NCBI GenBank assembly: GCA_002841315.1 | Contig: PHEW01000007.1 | Coordinates: forward strand, 61,835 to 125,834 | Direction: 5' to 3' | Origin: Actinobacteria bacterium HGW-Actinobacteria-4 | GTDB lineage: Bacteria; Actinomycetota; Actinomycetes; Actinomycetales; Demequinaceae | Length of the DNA stretch: 64,000 nucleotides | In this document: positions 49,686 through 58,993 of the stretch, one piece after another | Layout: every line of letters begins with the position of its first letter | Position numbering within the stretch: the stretch's first letter is position 1 | Translations under genes and position numbers: made by a program | Notes under the pieces: model-generated | The model's input: only the letters and a program-made list of their open reading frames with translations | What the model was told of the DNA's origin: nothing | Databases searched by the model: none

Positions 49686-51257
49686 TCACTCCCACTCGAT
49701 GGTGCCCGGGGGCTTGGACGTCACGTCGAGCGTCACACGGTTGATCTCGGGCACCTCGTTGGTGATGCGGTTGGAGATGTGGGCAAGGGTGTCGTACGGC
49801 ACCCTCGTCCAGTCCGCGGTCATGGCGTCCTCAGAACTCACGGGACGCAGGACCACGGGGTGTCCGTAAGTGCGGCCATCGCCCTGGACGCCCACCGAAC
49901 GAACGTCGGCCAGGAGCACCACCGGGCATTGCCAGATCTCGCGATCCAGGCCGGCCTTCGTGAGTTCCTCACGCGCAATGGCGTCGGCCCGCTGCAGAAT
50001 ATCGATGCGTTCCTGGGTCACCGCGCCGATGATCCGAATTCCTAGCCCCGGCCCGGGGAACGGCTGGCGCCACACAATCTCCTCAGGCAAGCCCAGCTCG
50101 AGGCCCACCGCGCGGACCTCGTCCTTGAAGAGCGCGCGCAGCGGCTCGACCAACCCAAACTGAAGGTCATCGGGAAGCCCGCCCACATTGTGGTGACTCT
50201 TGATGTTCGCGGCACCCTCGCCGCCACCCGATTCGACCACGTCGGGGTAAAGCGTGCCCTGAACCAAGAACTCGACGGGGCTGGTATCCCCGGCGGCGTC
50301 CACGATCTCACGCGCCGCCTGCTCGAACACGCGGATGAACTCACGGCCAATGATCTTGCGCTTGTCCTCCGGGTCCGTCACGCCGTCGAGTGCATCCAGA
50401 AACCGCTGCCTCGCGTCCGCGACCACCAGGTTCACGCCCGTGGCGGCTACGAAGTCACGCTCGACCTGCTCGGCCTCGCCCGCGCGTAGCAGCCCGTGGT
50501 CCACGAACACGCACGTGAGTTGATCGCCCACAGCTTTCTGTACGATTGCCGCGGCGACGGCGGAGTCAACACCGCCGGACAGTCCGCAAATCACGCGCCC
50601 GGTCCCCACCTGCTCGCGGATGCGCGCCACCTGCTCATCAATGACGTTGGCGCTGGTCCAGTCGGGCTGGATGCCCGCCACGTTGTAGAGGAAGTTTTCG
50701 ATGGACGCTTGGCCAAGCGGCGAGTGCTTGACCTCGGGGTGCCATTGCACTCCCGCCATGCGCCGGTCAAGGTTTTCGAAGGCGGCCACCGGCGCGCCCG
50801 CGCTCGATGCAAGCACCGTGAATCCTTCGGGTGCCGCGTGGACGGCATCGCCGTGGCTCATCCATACCGGCTGCTCAGCAGGGCTGCCCGCGAGCGCCGT
50901 GCCGGGGTACGCCACGAGTGCCGTGGTGCGCCCAAACTCGCGCAGTCCGGTGTTCGCCACCGTGCCGCCCAAGGCCTGCGCCATCGCCTGGAACCCGTAG
51001 CAGATGCCGAACACGGGCACGCCCGCGTCGAACAGGGCATCGTCGATGTTCGGCGCACCGTCTGCGTAAACGGAAGCGGGGCCGCCGGACAGGATGACTG
51101 CGGCGGGGTCCTTAGCGAGCATGTCGGCGAGCGGCATGGTGTGCGGGACTATCTCTGAATAGACCTTGGCTTCCCGAACCCTGCGCGCAATCAACTGCGC
51201 ATACTGGGCACCAAAATCAACAACGAGGACTGGCCGATGCTGGGGGGAGTCATTCAC
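49686..51257 (-). CDS. guaA: GMP synthase (glutamine-hydrolysing)
   Basis: [30 protein letters not shown]...[11 protein letters not shown]...[23 protein letters not shown]...[15 protein letters not shown]. Confidence 0.97.
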   Translation of the reverse strand: MNDSPQHRPVLVVDFGAQYAQLIARRVREAKVYSEIVPHTMPLADMLAKDPAAVILSGGPASVYADGAPNIDDALFDAGVPVFGICYGFQAMAQALGGTVANTGLREFGRTTALVAYPGTALAGSPAEQPVWMSHGDAVHAAPEGFTVLASSAGAPVAAFENLDRRMAGVQWHPEVKHSPLGQASIENFLYNVAGIQPDWTSANVIDEQVARIREQVGTGRVICGLSGGVDSAVAAAIVQKAVGDQLTCVFVDHGLLRAGEAEQVERDFVAATGVNLVVADARQRFLDALDGVTDPEDKRKIIGREFIRVFEQAAREIVDAAGDTSPVEFLVQGTLYPDVVESGGGEGAANIKSHHNVGGLPDDLQFGLVEPLRALFKDEVRAVGLELGLPEEIVWRQPFPGPGLGIRIIGAVTQERIDILQRADAIAREELTKAGLDREIWQCPVVLLADVRSVGVQGDGRTYGHPVVLRPVSSEDAMTADWTRVPYDTLAHISNRITNEVPEINRVTLDVTSKPPGTIEWE

Positions 51258-51616
51258 GGGTCAAGACTATCGGCCACTTCCGCGGCGATGCGGCGCTCCG
51301 CGAAGAACGACAGGAGCGGCACCACACCGCCAAGGGCCATGTATACACCGCGTCCGAGTGACCACTTCATGCGCGACCAGAGGTCGAGGCAGGTGACCAG
51401 GTAGACCACGTAGATCCAGCCATGCACGATGGCGACGATCGAACTGAAGGCGATGAACGCCTCATTGCGCCAACCAAAGACGAAGTCGCCGCCGTACTTA
51501 ACGATCATGTCCACCACCACAAGCAACAGGAAGGAGCCTGTGATGATCGCCATCACTCGGTAGCGCTGCAGGGCGCGCTTGACTCGCGCGAAATCTGGGG
51601 TGATCGTGTCACTCAT
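51254..51616 (-). CDS. DUF3817 family membrane protein
   Basis: [44 protein letters not shown]...[30 protein letters not shown]. Confidence 0.85.
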   Translation of the reverse strand: MSDTITPDFARVKRALQRYRVMAIITGSFLLLVVVDMIVKYGGDFVFGWRNEAFIAFSSIVAIVHGWIYVVYLVTCLDLWSRMKWSLGRGVYMALGGVVPLLSFFAERRIAAEVADSLDP

Positions 51617-52412
51617 GAAGGGCGTCCTCCTCGATGATGGGGTCGCTCGTTGCGTCGGCTTGCCGGGGTACTCGACCATTGTCCCGTATCCATCGCACGC
51701 CGATGAACACAAAGAAGGCACCAAAGATCCACCATTCGATCGCGTAGGCGACGGATCGAAAGTCGAGTTGACTGTCTGCTTCCGGCGGCGGCAACGCCTC
51801 CCAGCCGCCGACAGTGCGGTCCGAGACCAACACCGCCGCGTACAGCGGTCCGGCCCACACTTGCGCGAGCTCGCTTGGCGCTATCGACTCCGTCGAGAAG
51901 GCTCGCTGGACCCCGGGCGGTGGCAACGTCATGCGCGTCGACGCAGACTCGCCCGCACGCAGGAACCCGGCCACCTCCACGTCGCCCTCGCCCGCAGGGA
52001 CCTCGGGAACATTGCCGTCATCGGCGCTCCACCCCACCAGCACTGTCAACGTGGCTTCGCTACCGGTGCCGGTGTGTTCCGCACTCACCCTGAGTGGCCG
52101 CAACAAGAACACGGCTGGTTCGCCATCCACGTCGCGTCCCCACACCACTGCGGCGTCCTCGTCGGCCCAGCGTCCAGTCACGCTCACCTGTCTCCCGATC
52201 GCGAGCCCGGGCGACATGCCTGGTTCGAGGAGTCCGGCCAAGGGGACGGCGGGGGCGGCGTCTACCGTCACCGCTTGCTCGTGGGCGCGCTCCCACTGCC
52301 ACCAGCCCAGTGCACCGCAGGCTGCCGCAGCGACGGCGAGCGCGGCCACGACGGGCACAACCTTTGTCCACTGCCAAGGGCGCGGTGAAGACAAAGGAGC
52401 CACGCTTGCCAT
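51609..52412 (-). CDS. SURF1 family protein
   Basis: ALGWWQWERAHEQAV...LAIGRQVSVTGRWADEDAAVVWGRDVDG...YAIEWWIFGAFFVFIGVRWI. Confidence 0.88.
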   Translation of the reverse strand: MASVAPLSSPRPWQWTKVVPVVAALAVAAAACGALGWWQWERAHEQAVTVDAAPAVPLAGLLEPGMSPGLAIGRQVSVTGRWADEDAAVVWGRDVDGEPAVFLLRPLRVSAEHTGTGSEATLTVLVGWSADDGNVPEVPAGEGDVEVAGFLRAGESASTRMTLPPPGVQRAFSTESIAPSELAQVWAGPLYAAVLVSDRTVGGWEALPPPEADSQLDFRSVAYAIEWWIFGAFFVFIGVRWIRDNGRVPRQADATSDPIIEEDALHE

Positions 52413-53713
52413 TATCGCTGGCGTCGGTGGGTCCGGTGACCTTCCCCGCCATCGGGATTGATGGCGACCTCGGCCAGCGTGCCTGACTCGCTAGCCTCGC
52501 TCGAGGGCTCGAAAGCCCGCACGCGGTTCCTGCCGCTCAACTTCGCCTCGTAGAGGGCGTCATCGGCGTGCTTGATCACGCGGTGCGACATCGCACCGGG
52601 CCGTCGTTCCGCGACGCCAATCGACACCGTCACATGGTGAGAGTGCCCCGAGCACGGCACCACGTGCTCACCGACGATCGAGCGCATCCGCTCCATCATC
52701 GCGAGCGCATCGACAAGCCTCGCGCCGGGAAGCACAAAGACAAACTCCTCGCCTCCCCAGCGACCCAAGGAATCGGTGGGGCGCACGTGGCCCCGCAACC
52801 GCTCGCCCAGCGTGGCGAGCACACGATCGCCGCAGATGTGTCCAAACTCGTCGTTCAGTGCCTTGAAGGAGTCCAGGTCCGCGAGTGCCACGCAGTAGAC
52901 GCTCGCCGCACTCGCGCTGAGTCGCTCGAGGCGCTCCATGATGGGCCTGCGATTCGACAACCCCGTGAGGGGGTCAGTGTTGGCCAGGTACTCCGCTCGT
53001 TCAGCGCTCGCGGCGGCGACCCTGCCTGCCGATGCGGCCCGCATGTGGGCAAGGGCGGCCAAGACGTACATCAACCCCGCCGTCATCACTGCGTTGACGG
53101 AGAACAACATGGCGAGCACGTCGCTGTTCATGTCGTACTGGGCCGTGCTGCTCGGAAGCATGGTTTGGCAGTACACGAATGCCACCGCAGCGAGAATCAC
53201 GAATGTCCACCGCAACAGGCGTTGGCGCTCGGTGAAGAGCATCAGGACGAGTTGCCCCCCCGCTACCAAATACAGATGCAAGCCGGACTGCCAGCCGAGC
53301 ACCGGCGTAGACAGCATCACATGAACGAGCGCCACCCCCAGCGCGATGACGCTCGCCGCGCTCTGATGACCCAGCCGCACCACCACAATCCCGGCGGCGT
53401 AGCCTACGGCAGCGCCAAGGTTGATCGTGATGAGCCAGCTCAGACCTTGCGCGTCATAGGTGGTGTGGAATACCACGTACGCGAGTGTGAGCGTGAGAAG
53501 AAAGATGAGGAAGCTGTGGGTGGTGGCGGCCGCGCGACCAATCACGCCAGAAAGGCCCCCCACCTTTCGATTGAATAAGCGCTCAAGGAGGACGGTGACG
53601 CCCCGTTGTGGAGAGATCTCCACCCCCGCAGTCTTGTCGCTCACGCCACACTCCAGTGTCGTCTCATAGTGACCAAGCGCGGCGGCCACTCGTGCGAACG
53701 CCCCCAGCGCCAA
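52412..53713 (-). CDS. Membrane GGDEF diguanylate cyclase
   Basis: DPLTGLSNRRPIMERLERL...RPTDSLGRWGGEEFVFVLPG: GGEEF plus RxxD I-site; N-terminal membrane segments. Start uncertain (GTG at 53644 possible). Confidence 0.9.
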   Translation of the reverse strand: MALGAFARVAAALGHYETTLECGVSDKTAGVEISPQRGVTVLLERLFNRKVGGLSGVIGRAAATTHSFLIFLLTLTLAYVVFHTTYDAQGLSWLITINLGAAVGYAAGIVVVRLGHQSAASVIALGVALVHVMLSTPVLGWQSGLHLYLVAGGQLVLMLFTERQRLLRWTFVILAAVAFVYCQTMLPSSTAQYDMNSDVLAMLFSVNAVMTAGLMYVLAALAHMRAASAGRVAAASAERAEYLANTDPLTGLSNRRPIMERLERLSASAASVYCVALADLDSFKALNDEFGHICGDRVLATLGERLRGHVRPTDSLGRWGGEEFVFVLPGARLVDALAMMERMRSIVGEHVVPCSGHSHHVTVSIGVAERRPGAMSHRVIKHADDALYEAKLSGRNRVRAFEPSSEASESGTLAEVAINPDGGEGHRTHRRQR

Positions 53714-53981
53714 TCAACGATTCCTACTGCCCTTCCACGATACGTCGGCGCCGTCCCCCCGGAGGCACGGAGCCGAACTCCGTCGTTCCGCGCGTGTGCT
53801 CCGAGTCTCACCCGTGCGCCCGGCTGACTCATCGCAACCGCGAACCTCGGCACCCTCGAAAGGGTTCGGCAGGCTCGCCATCGAGCGAGGCGGGTTGTGC
53901 TTCACACAACGCGTCACGGCCATATCGTTCTATGGTCCCCCGCATCATATGCGCTTTTTGTCTTGGGGGGAATGGGGAATT

Positions 53982-53997
53982 GTTGCGAGATCGCAAC
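53982..53997. promoter_or_regulatory. Palindromic operator candidate upstream of pta
   Basis: GTTGCGA-GA-TCGCAAC, about 40-50 nt upstream of the pta start. A second inverted repeat GTTGTG-cttca-CACAAC lies at 53894-53910. Confidence 0.45.
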
Positions 53998-54036
53998 TGG
54001 GACCTTGGACGTCCCCATCGACGCCGCAGGCATGGA

Positions 54037-56127
54037 ATGCTGGGACCTGTGGCTAGAAGCATCTACATCGCATCCGCTGAGGGCGATACCGGCAAGTCTG
54101 CTATCGCGTTAGGCGTCACTGCCCTGCTGACCCGGTCCGTAGGCAACGTGGGCATCTTCCGCCCCGTTGCCCGGGTGGCCGACGGCTCCGACTACGTCTT
54201 GCAGTTGCTGCTGGGCCACGACGGCGTGGACCTGAGTTACGAAGAAGCCGTGGGTGTCACCTACGACGACCTTCATGCCGATCTTGAGGGCGCACTCGCC
54301 ACCATCGTGTCGCGCTTCCACGAGGTGCAGCGCAAGTGTGACGCCGTGGTGATCGTGGGAACGGACTACACGGACGTCTCAGGAGCAGCCGAGTTCGAGT
54401 TCAATGCCAGAATTGCCGCAAACTTGGGCTCCCCCGTTGCGCTCGTGGTTCACGGCCGCAATCGCACGCCCAAAGAGATCGCGCAAGTCGTGGATCAGGC
54501 GCGGCTCGAGATGGAGACCAACCACGCGAAGGTTGCGGCCGTCTTCGCCAACCGATGCGACCCTGATCAGATTGACGCGGTGCGCGCGGCGCTCCCTGCA
54601 GATATCGGCGTTGGCGCGCTTCCCGAGGATCCGCTACTCGTGGCGCCTCTGCTCAGTGCGCTGGTGACGGCCGTGGACGGGCGGGTGTTGTCTGGCGATA
54701 CTGAGTTGCTCACCCGCGAGGTGCGCAAAGTCTTGGTGGGTGCGATGACGGTAGACCACCTGTTGGAGCACGTGAGGGATGCCGCCGTGGTCATCACGCC
54801 TGGCGACCGAACCGACAACCTGCTTGCGCTCATCGGCGCACACGGTGCCGCCGGCTTCCCATCGCTCTCCGGCATCATCCTCAACGGCGGATTCAAGCCA
54901 ACTGACACGGTCACCCGCCTGCTCGAGGGACTCAACTCCTCGCTACCTATCATCACCACCGACCTCGGGACCTTCGACGCCGCCAACCGGTGTTGGAACA
55001 CGCGCGGCAGGCTGTCACGAGAGTCACAGATCAAGGTGGACACCGCGCTCAGCATGTTCGACCGGCTGGTCGACACCGAGGCGCTGTCGGCGATCCTCAA
55101 CGTGGCCCGCACCGACGTGGTCACGCCGCTGATGTTCGAGTATGACCTGCTGGACCGCGCGCGCAGCTCCAAGCAACACATCGTGCTCCCCGAGGGCGAT
55201 GACGACCGCATTCTGCGCGCGGCGTCGACGCTACTCAAGCGCGACGTTGTCGAGTTGACCATTCTGGGCCACGAACCAACGGTGCGGGCCCGCGCAGACG
55301 AGCTGGGCCTCGACCTTCGCGCCGCCGCCGTTGTCTCGCCGCACGATGAAAGCTATGTGAACCGGTTCGCCGAGGTCTATGCGGCAGCGCGCGCACACAA
55401 GGGCATTACGCTCGAAGAAGCACACGAGATTGTGCAGGATGTCAGCTTCTTCGGAACCCTGATGGTGCACGAGGGACTCGCTGACGGCATGGTGTCTGGC
55501 GCCGCGCACACCACCGCCCACACCATCACGCCGTCCTTCCAGATCATTCGCACCCTGCCCGACGTCAGCATCGTCTCCTCAGTGTTCTTCATGTGCCTCG
55601 ACGACCGTGTGCTGGTCTACGGGGACTGTGCCATCAACCCGGAGCCCACGGCGGAACAGCTCGCTGACATCGCGATATCGTCGGCCAACACCGCGGCGCA
55701 GTTCCACATCGAGCCCCGCGTCGCGATGCTGTCCTACTCGACCGGCGAGTCTGGCAGCGGCTCCGAGGTCGACAAGGTCCGCGAGGCCACGCGGCTGGTA
55801 CGCGAGCGCCGCCCGGACCTCATTGTCGACGGCCCCATGCAATATGACGCCGCCGTGGAGCCTTCCGTGGCTGCGAGTAAGGCGCCCAACTCCCCCGTTG
55901 CGGGCCGTGCAACGGTGCTGATCTTCCCCGATCTCAACACGGGCAACAACACCTACAAGGCCGTGCAGCGATCGGCGGGCGCGGTGGCGGTTGGCCCGGT
56001 GCTCCAGGGGATTAGGCGTCCCGTGAATGATTTGTCGAGAGGTGCCACCGTGCAGGACATTGTCAACACCGTCGCGATCACCGCGATCCAATCGCAGCAA
56101 ATGCGCGCAGACAGGGACGCCCAGTGA
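54037..56127 (+). CDS. pta: Phosphate acetyltransferase (three-domain, DRTGG-containing)
   Basis: SIYIASAEGDTGKSAIALGVTALLTRSVGNVGIFRPVAR...; C-terminal PTA domain HIVLPEGDDDRILRAASTLL...GAAHTTAHTITPSFQIIRT...NTGNNTYKAVQRSAGAVAVGPVLQG. GTG at 54049 is an alternative start. Confidence 0.93.
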   Translation: MLGPVARSIYIASAEGDTGKSAIALGVTALLTRSVGNVGIFRPVARVADGSDYVLQLLLGHDGVDLSYEEAVGVTYDDLHADLEGALATIVSRFHEVQRKCDAVVIVGTDYTDVSGAAEFEFNARIAANLGSPVALVVHGRNRTPKEIAQVVDQARLEMETNHAKVAAVFANRCDPDQIDAVRAALPADIGVGALPEDPLLVAPLLSALVTAVDGRVLSGDTELLTREVRKVLVGAMTVDHLLEHVRDAAVVITPGDRTDNLLALIGAHGAAGFPSLSGIILNGGFKPTDTVTRLLEGLNSSLPIITTDLGTFDAANRCWNTRGRLSRESQIKVDTALSMFDRLVDTEALSAILNVARTDVVTPLMFEYDLLDRARSSKQHIVLPEGDDDRILRAASTLLKRDVVELTILGHEPTVRARADELGLDLRAAAVVSPHDESYVNRFAEVYAAARAHKGITLEEAHEIVQDVSFFGTLMVHEGLADGMVSGAAHTTAHTITPSFQIIRTLPDVSIVSSVFFMCLDDRVLVYGDCAINPEPTAEQLADIAISSANTAAQFHIEPRVAMLSYSTGESGSGSEVDKVREATRLVRERRPDLIVDGPMQYDAAVEPSVAASKAPNSPVAGRATVLIFPDLNTGNNTYKAVQRSAGAVAVGPVLQGIRRPVNDLSRGATVQDIVNTVAITAIQSQQMRADRDAQ

Positions 56128-57260
56128 GCGTGAACTACTTGGGTATGGCCCTGGTCCTCAACTGCGGTTCGAGTTCGGTGAAGTATCAAGTGGTCGACAC
56201 CACTCGAGATGAGCCGCTTGCGCAGGGGCTCATCGAACGTGTTGTCAACCACGGTGACGCGATCGACGAGATCATTACCTCGCTCTCGGCACCCGACTCC
56301 CGGGTGGACATCGCTGACATCACGGTCATCGGTCACCGGGTGGTACAAGGCGGCGCTGAGTTCTCCGCGCCCACCATCATTACCGACGACGTCGAGCGGC
56401 ACATCGCGCTGCTCTCTGCGCTCGCGCCGCTTCACAACCCGCCCAACCTTGCCGGCATTACGGCGGCGCGCGCAGCGTTCCCTGACGTACCCCATGTGGC
56501 CGTGTTCGACACCGCCTTCCACTCCACTTTGTCTGAGGCTGCTTACACCTACGCGATCGACAAGCGCGTCGCAGAAGCCAACGGAGTGCGGCGCTATGGA
56601 TTCCACGGCACGTCATACAGTTACGTGTCACGCGAAGCGGCCCGCGTGATGGGCAAGCACGTGAACCAGATCAATCAGATCGTGCTGCACCTTGGCAATG
56701 GTGCCTCGGCCTGCGCGATTCGAGCCGGCAAGTCGATTGACACGTCGATGGGGCTCACTCCCCTTGAAGGCCTGGTGATGGGCACGCGTTCGGGCGATGT
56801 CGACCCCGCGATTTCGCTGCACCTGGCCCGCACCGCCGGCATGACCTTTGACGAGATCGACGCCTTGCTGAACCGCCGGTCCGGGATGCTTGGGCTGACC
56901 GGGCACTCAGACATGCGCGACGTTGACCAGGCGGCGGCCGACGGAGACCACGACGCCCAGTTGGGTCTCGAGATCTACTGCCGACGTATCCGCGGGTACG
57001 TGGGCCAGTATTACGCGCAGTTGGGCTCGCTCGACGCGATCGTCTTCACGGCTGGCGTGGGTGAGAACTCCGACGACGTTCGGCTGCAGTCTCTTGCCGG
57101 GTTGAGCGAGTTGGGGATCATCGTGGACCCTGAGCTCAATGCTGGGCGCAAGAAGCAGGCCACGCGCGTGAGTGCAGACGAGTCGCGAGTGCAGGTCTGG
57201 GTCATTCCGACCAACGAGGAGCGCGAGATTGCGCTCCAATCCATCGCCGCCGTCTCTTAG
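56124..57260 (+). CDS. ackA: Acetate kinase
   Basis: ALVLNCGSSSVKYQVVD...VFDTAFHSTLSEAAYTYAI...RRYGFHGTSYSYVSREAARVMG...LHLGNGASACAIRAGKSIDTSMGLTPLEGLVMGTRSGDVDPA. Confidence 0.96.
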   Translation: MSVNYLGMALVLNCGSSSVKYQVVDTTRDEPLAQGLIERVVNHGDAIDEIITSLSAPDSRVDIADITVIGHRVVQGGAEFSAPTIITDDVERHIALLSALAPLHNPPNLAGITAARAAFPDVPHVAVFDTAFHSTLSEAAYTYAIDKRVAEANGVRRYGFHGTSYSYVSREAARVMGKHVNQINQIVLHLGNGASACAIRAGKSIDTSMGLTPLEGLVMGTRSGDVDPAISLHLARTAGMTFDEIDALLNRRSGMLGLTGHSDMRDVDQAAADGDHDAQLGLEIYCRRIRGYVGQYYAQLGSLDAIVFTAGVGENSDDVRLQSLAGLSELGIIVDPELNAGRKKQATRVSADESRVQVWVIPTNEEREIALQSIAAVS

Positions 57261-57388
57261 TCAAGCGCGAGCACCCAACTGTGGGAATAGTCACAGAAAT
57301 TGGTGCATTCCTAGACATATTCACGACGCGCGCCGTAAATTGGGACTAACACGGGTCACCAAACGTCCTCGCCCCAGGGAGTGTGTGC

Positions 57389-58207
57389 ATGCCTGAAATC
57401 TCGACGTGGGCGGCACACGCCAACCGCGAACCGTCAGCGGCGCTCATCGGCGCGATGCAGGACTGGTGGACGCTCACCGCTGGCGACGAACCGGAGTTGT
57501 TCACCACGGACCCCGGACCCCTGACATGCGTGTGGCGCACGGGCCCTTTCCACACCCTGATCCTTGAGCATGTGGACCGCGCCGCCCACAAGCGTCGCCG
57601 TCCCGTCCTGTTCGTGAGCCGCAACGCGTGCGACGCGCCGCCCGATGGCGACCATGGGCAGACACCCATGTCGCGCGTCCTGAGCGCCGATCCCTATGGG
57701 CCACAGAAACTCCGCGTCGAGCATTCTGCACCGCAGTCTTCGCTGGTGTACGCCTTCGCCAAGGCAGCCGAAGACCCTCAACTCCTTGTGGTGACCGCCG
57801 TCACGGAAGCCGAGTTCTCGGATCCCGAGTACTACCACGAGCACTCGTCCACCCACATGAGCGCGCTCAAGGGTGGCGTCGTGTTGCCGTTCCTCGCGGT
57901 GCCCTCGCTCGACGACTCTCCCGCAGCTCGCGAGGCGACAGCCGACCGGGAAGAACTACTCCGCGCCCACGGGTACTCGAGCTACACCATAGACCTGGAC
58001 TTCAACAAGCTCACCGCTGGCGACCACCAGAATCTCGCGCTCCTCCTGGAAGACGTCTGCGACGAGATTTCCAGCATCAAGGCCGATGCCGAGGCCCGCG
58101 TGCTGTCGAGCAGCCCGCTGTGGCCGATGATCGTGGTCCGTACCTCGCAAACGTGGGAGTATGCGCGCGAGCACGTGCCGTCCATCGAGTACGCGCGCCG
58201 GCCGTAG
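57389..58207 (+). CDS. Phosphoketolase N-terminal-domain-like protein (truncated, TPP motifs absent)
   Basis: CVWRTGPFHTLILEHVDRAAHKRRRPVLFVSRNACDAPP aligns gaplessly with XFP GHWGTTPGLNFIYAHLNRxIxKYDLxMIYVSGPGHGGPA; GGVVLPFLAV and LWPMIVVRTSQTW match XFP DGAVLPILHL and xWPMIVxRxPKGW. ATG after AGGGAG; GTG at 57383 also possible. Confidence 0.75.
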   Translation: MPEISTWAAHANREPSAALIGAMQDWWTLTAGDEPELFTTDPGPLTCVWRTGPFHTLILEHVDRAAHKRRRPVLFVSRNACDAPPDGDHGQTPMSRVLSADPYGPQKLRVEHSAPQSSLVYAFAKAAEDPQLLVVTAVTEAEFSDPEYYHEHSSTHMSALKGGVVLPFLAVPSLDDSPAAREATADREELLRAHGYSSYTIDLDFNKLTAGDHQNLALLLEDVCDEISSIKADAEARVLSSSPLWPMIVVRTSQTWEYAREHVPSIEYARRP

Positions 58208-58272
58208 CCTCACGAGGGCACCGCGCAGGCAGTAGCGCGATCATGGTTCGCGCGGCGAGTTTCCAGCGCCCG

Positions 58273-58956
58273 TCAGTCCTGCGCGCGAAGCCAAGCACGG
58301 ATCAGCGCCACGCCAGCCATCGCCATCTGGTCTCCCAGCTCGCGACTGTGCGCCCGTAGTTCCGGGACGTCGATGCCCGCGTCCATGAGCTGGCCCGAGT
58401 GGCCGATCAGCCAGCGCTCGATGTGACTGGTGTCCACCTCAGGGTGGAACTGAATGCCGAGCGCCCGCCCCAACGTAAACGCCTGGTGGGGTGTCTCTGG
58501 GGTTGAGGCCAGCAGTTCTGCGCCCTCGGGAAGGTCGAAGGTATCGCGGTGCCAGTGCAGCATGGGCAGGTCATCAAGGTGCGCGAGGGGCCCGGTCCGC
58601 CCGGCATCGGTCAGCTCGACCGCATCCCAGCCGATCTCGCGCGCGCCCTGGTACACCTTGGCGCCGGCCGCGGCAGCCAGCAACTGTGCGCCCAGGCATA
58701 CCCCGATGGTGGGTAGATCCTGCGCGAGCCGCCGCTCAAGTAGGTCGATCTCTTCTCGTAACACCGGGTAACGATCGATGTCCTCAACTCCGATGGGGCC
58801 GCCCAGCACCACGGCAAGGTCGGTGGTGGCGAGCGGCGTAAGGTCGTCAACCCCAGCGTCGGCGTATGTGATGGTGTAGCCGTGGGCGCGAATCTCGTCT
58901 TCCCAGACGCCGAGGTCTTCGAAGGACACGTGTCTGACTGCGAAGCATTCCATCAC
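58273..58956 (-). CDS. Class I glutamine amidotransferase domain protein
   Basis: LAVVLGGPIGVEDIDRYPVLREEIDLLERRLAQDLPTIGVCLGAQLLAAAAGAKVYQG...LGIQFHPEVD. Confidence 0.88.
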   Translation of the reverse strand: MMECFAVRHVSFEDLGVWEDEIRAHGYTITYADAGVDDLTPLATTDLAVVLGGPIGVEDIDRYPVLREEIDLLERRLAQDLPTIGVCLGAQLLAAAAGAKVYQGAREIGWDAVELTDAGRTGPLAHLDDLPMLHWHRDTFDLPEGAELLASTPETPHQAFTLGRALGIQFHPEVDTSHIERWLIGHSGQLMDAGIDVPELRAHSRELGDQMAMAGVALIRAWLRAQD

Positions 58957-58993
58957 GCAAGGCTAGCGTGCCGGTCGCGACTACTGTAGACGG

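Noticed and set aside
49667-49703. Direct duplication CACTCCCACTCG just after the guaA stop
   Set aside because: A single 12-bp duplication, most simply explained by minor slippage; no functional signal.
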